Assembly: GCA_947630585.1 (NCBI GenBank)
Contig: CANRIE010000041.1
Coordinates: 1 to 5,852, forward strand
DNA length: 5,852 nt
DNA from: an uncultured Bacilli bacterium
GTDB taxonomy: Bacteria > Bacillota_I > Bacilli_A > RF39 > UBA660
Direction: 5' to 3'
The notes below the pieces were generated by a model. That model was not told the DNA's origin, searched no databases, and was given only the letters and a program-made list of their open reading frames with translations. This document shows positions 5,812 to 5,852 of the stretch, one piece after another; position 1 is the first letter of the stretch, and each line of letters starts with the position of its first letter. Both the position numbers and the translations under genes were made by a program.

Positions 5812-5821
5812 ATGTTATACT
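5793..5821 (+). promoter_or_regulatory. Promoter of the gene at the right edge
   Basis: ATGACA (5793-5798) is 17 bp from TATACT (5816-5821), and TG at 5813-5814 makes an extended -10. The -35 box lies in the right part of the relic's terminator. Transcription would start near 5828. Confidence 0.6.
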
Positions 5822-5843
5822 TATTAAGAGAGAAAGGTAGGAA

Positions 5844-5852
5844 ATGGAAAAT
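5844..5852 (+). CDS. Start of a gene cut by the window edge
   Basis: Only three codons (Met-Glu-Asn) are present. The call rests on the promoter at 5793-5821 and the ribosome site AAAGG-TAGG at 5833-5841 just before ATG 5844. Nothing can be said about its product. Confidence 0.5.

Overview
The window is very AT-rich (roughly three quarters A+T). It has strong GGAGG-type ribosome binding sites and good sigma-70/sigma-A type promoters (for example TTGACT-17 bp-TATAAT at 4870-4898). This suggests a low-GC Gram-positive bacterium, such as a member of the Bacillota or a walled relative of the Mollicutes. Tryptophan is written TGG in all the intact genes and no in-frame TGA is needed, so the standard bacterial code fits. 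The genus cannot be read from the sequence. All genes seen run on the + strand.

Layout. Positions 1-336 are non-coding apart from regulatory-looking structure: a 24-bp direct repeat (45-68 and 241-264), three 10-bp-spaced TCGACA repeats (271-300), and an extended -10 box. They lead into a two-gene unit. The first gene (337-1245) encodes a nucleotidyltransferase-fold protein. The second (1248-2357) encodes a cytosolic alkaline-phosphatase-superfamily phosphodiesterase/pyrophosphatase with all its metal ligands. Only two bases separate them, so they are almost certainly cotranscribed and probably translationally coupled.

Positions 2358-2584 hold several degenerate TTGTG-AAAA repeats, many about 31-33 bp apart. 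They precede a nearly full-length AAA+/DUF4143 ATPase gene (COG1373 type, about 2585-3933). That gene is broken in two places: an in-frame TAA at 3247-3249, and the lack of an in-frame start that fits a one-base loss in an A tract. Two unrecognised genes follow, each with its own promoter and ribosome binding site. One (4159-4770) encodes a 203-residue protein ending in two copies of an approximately 27-residue motif, and is followed by a 15-bp perfect hairpin terminator. The other (4923-5513) encodes a 196-residue Tyr/Lys-rich protein.

A second, decayed copy of the ATPase 3' end lies at 5632-5784 (131 of 153 bases identical to 3781-3933). The two unknown genes are therefore bracketed by direct copies of the same gene tail. 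The relic ends in a hairpin plus T tract that overlaps the promoter of a further gene, whose first three codons (5844-5852) are the last bases of the window.

Reading of the whole. The window looks like an accessory region shaped by turnover of a multicopy AAA+/DUF4143 family, with orphan genes between the copies. The most system-like unit is the nucleotidyltransferase plus phosphodiesterase pair, whose chemistries could be opposed. That is inference, and no defence, resistance or toxin role is proven by sequence alone.
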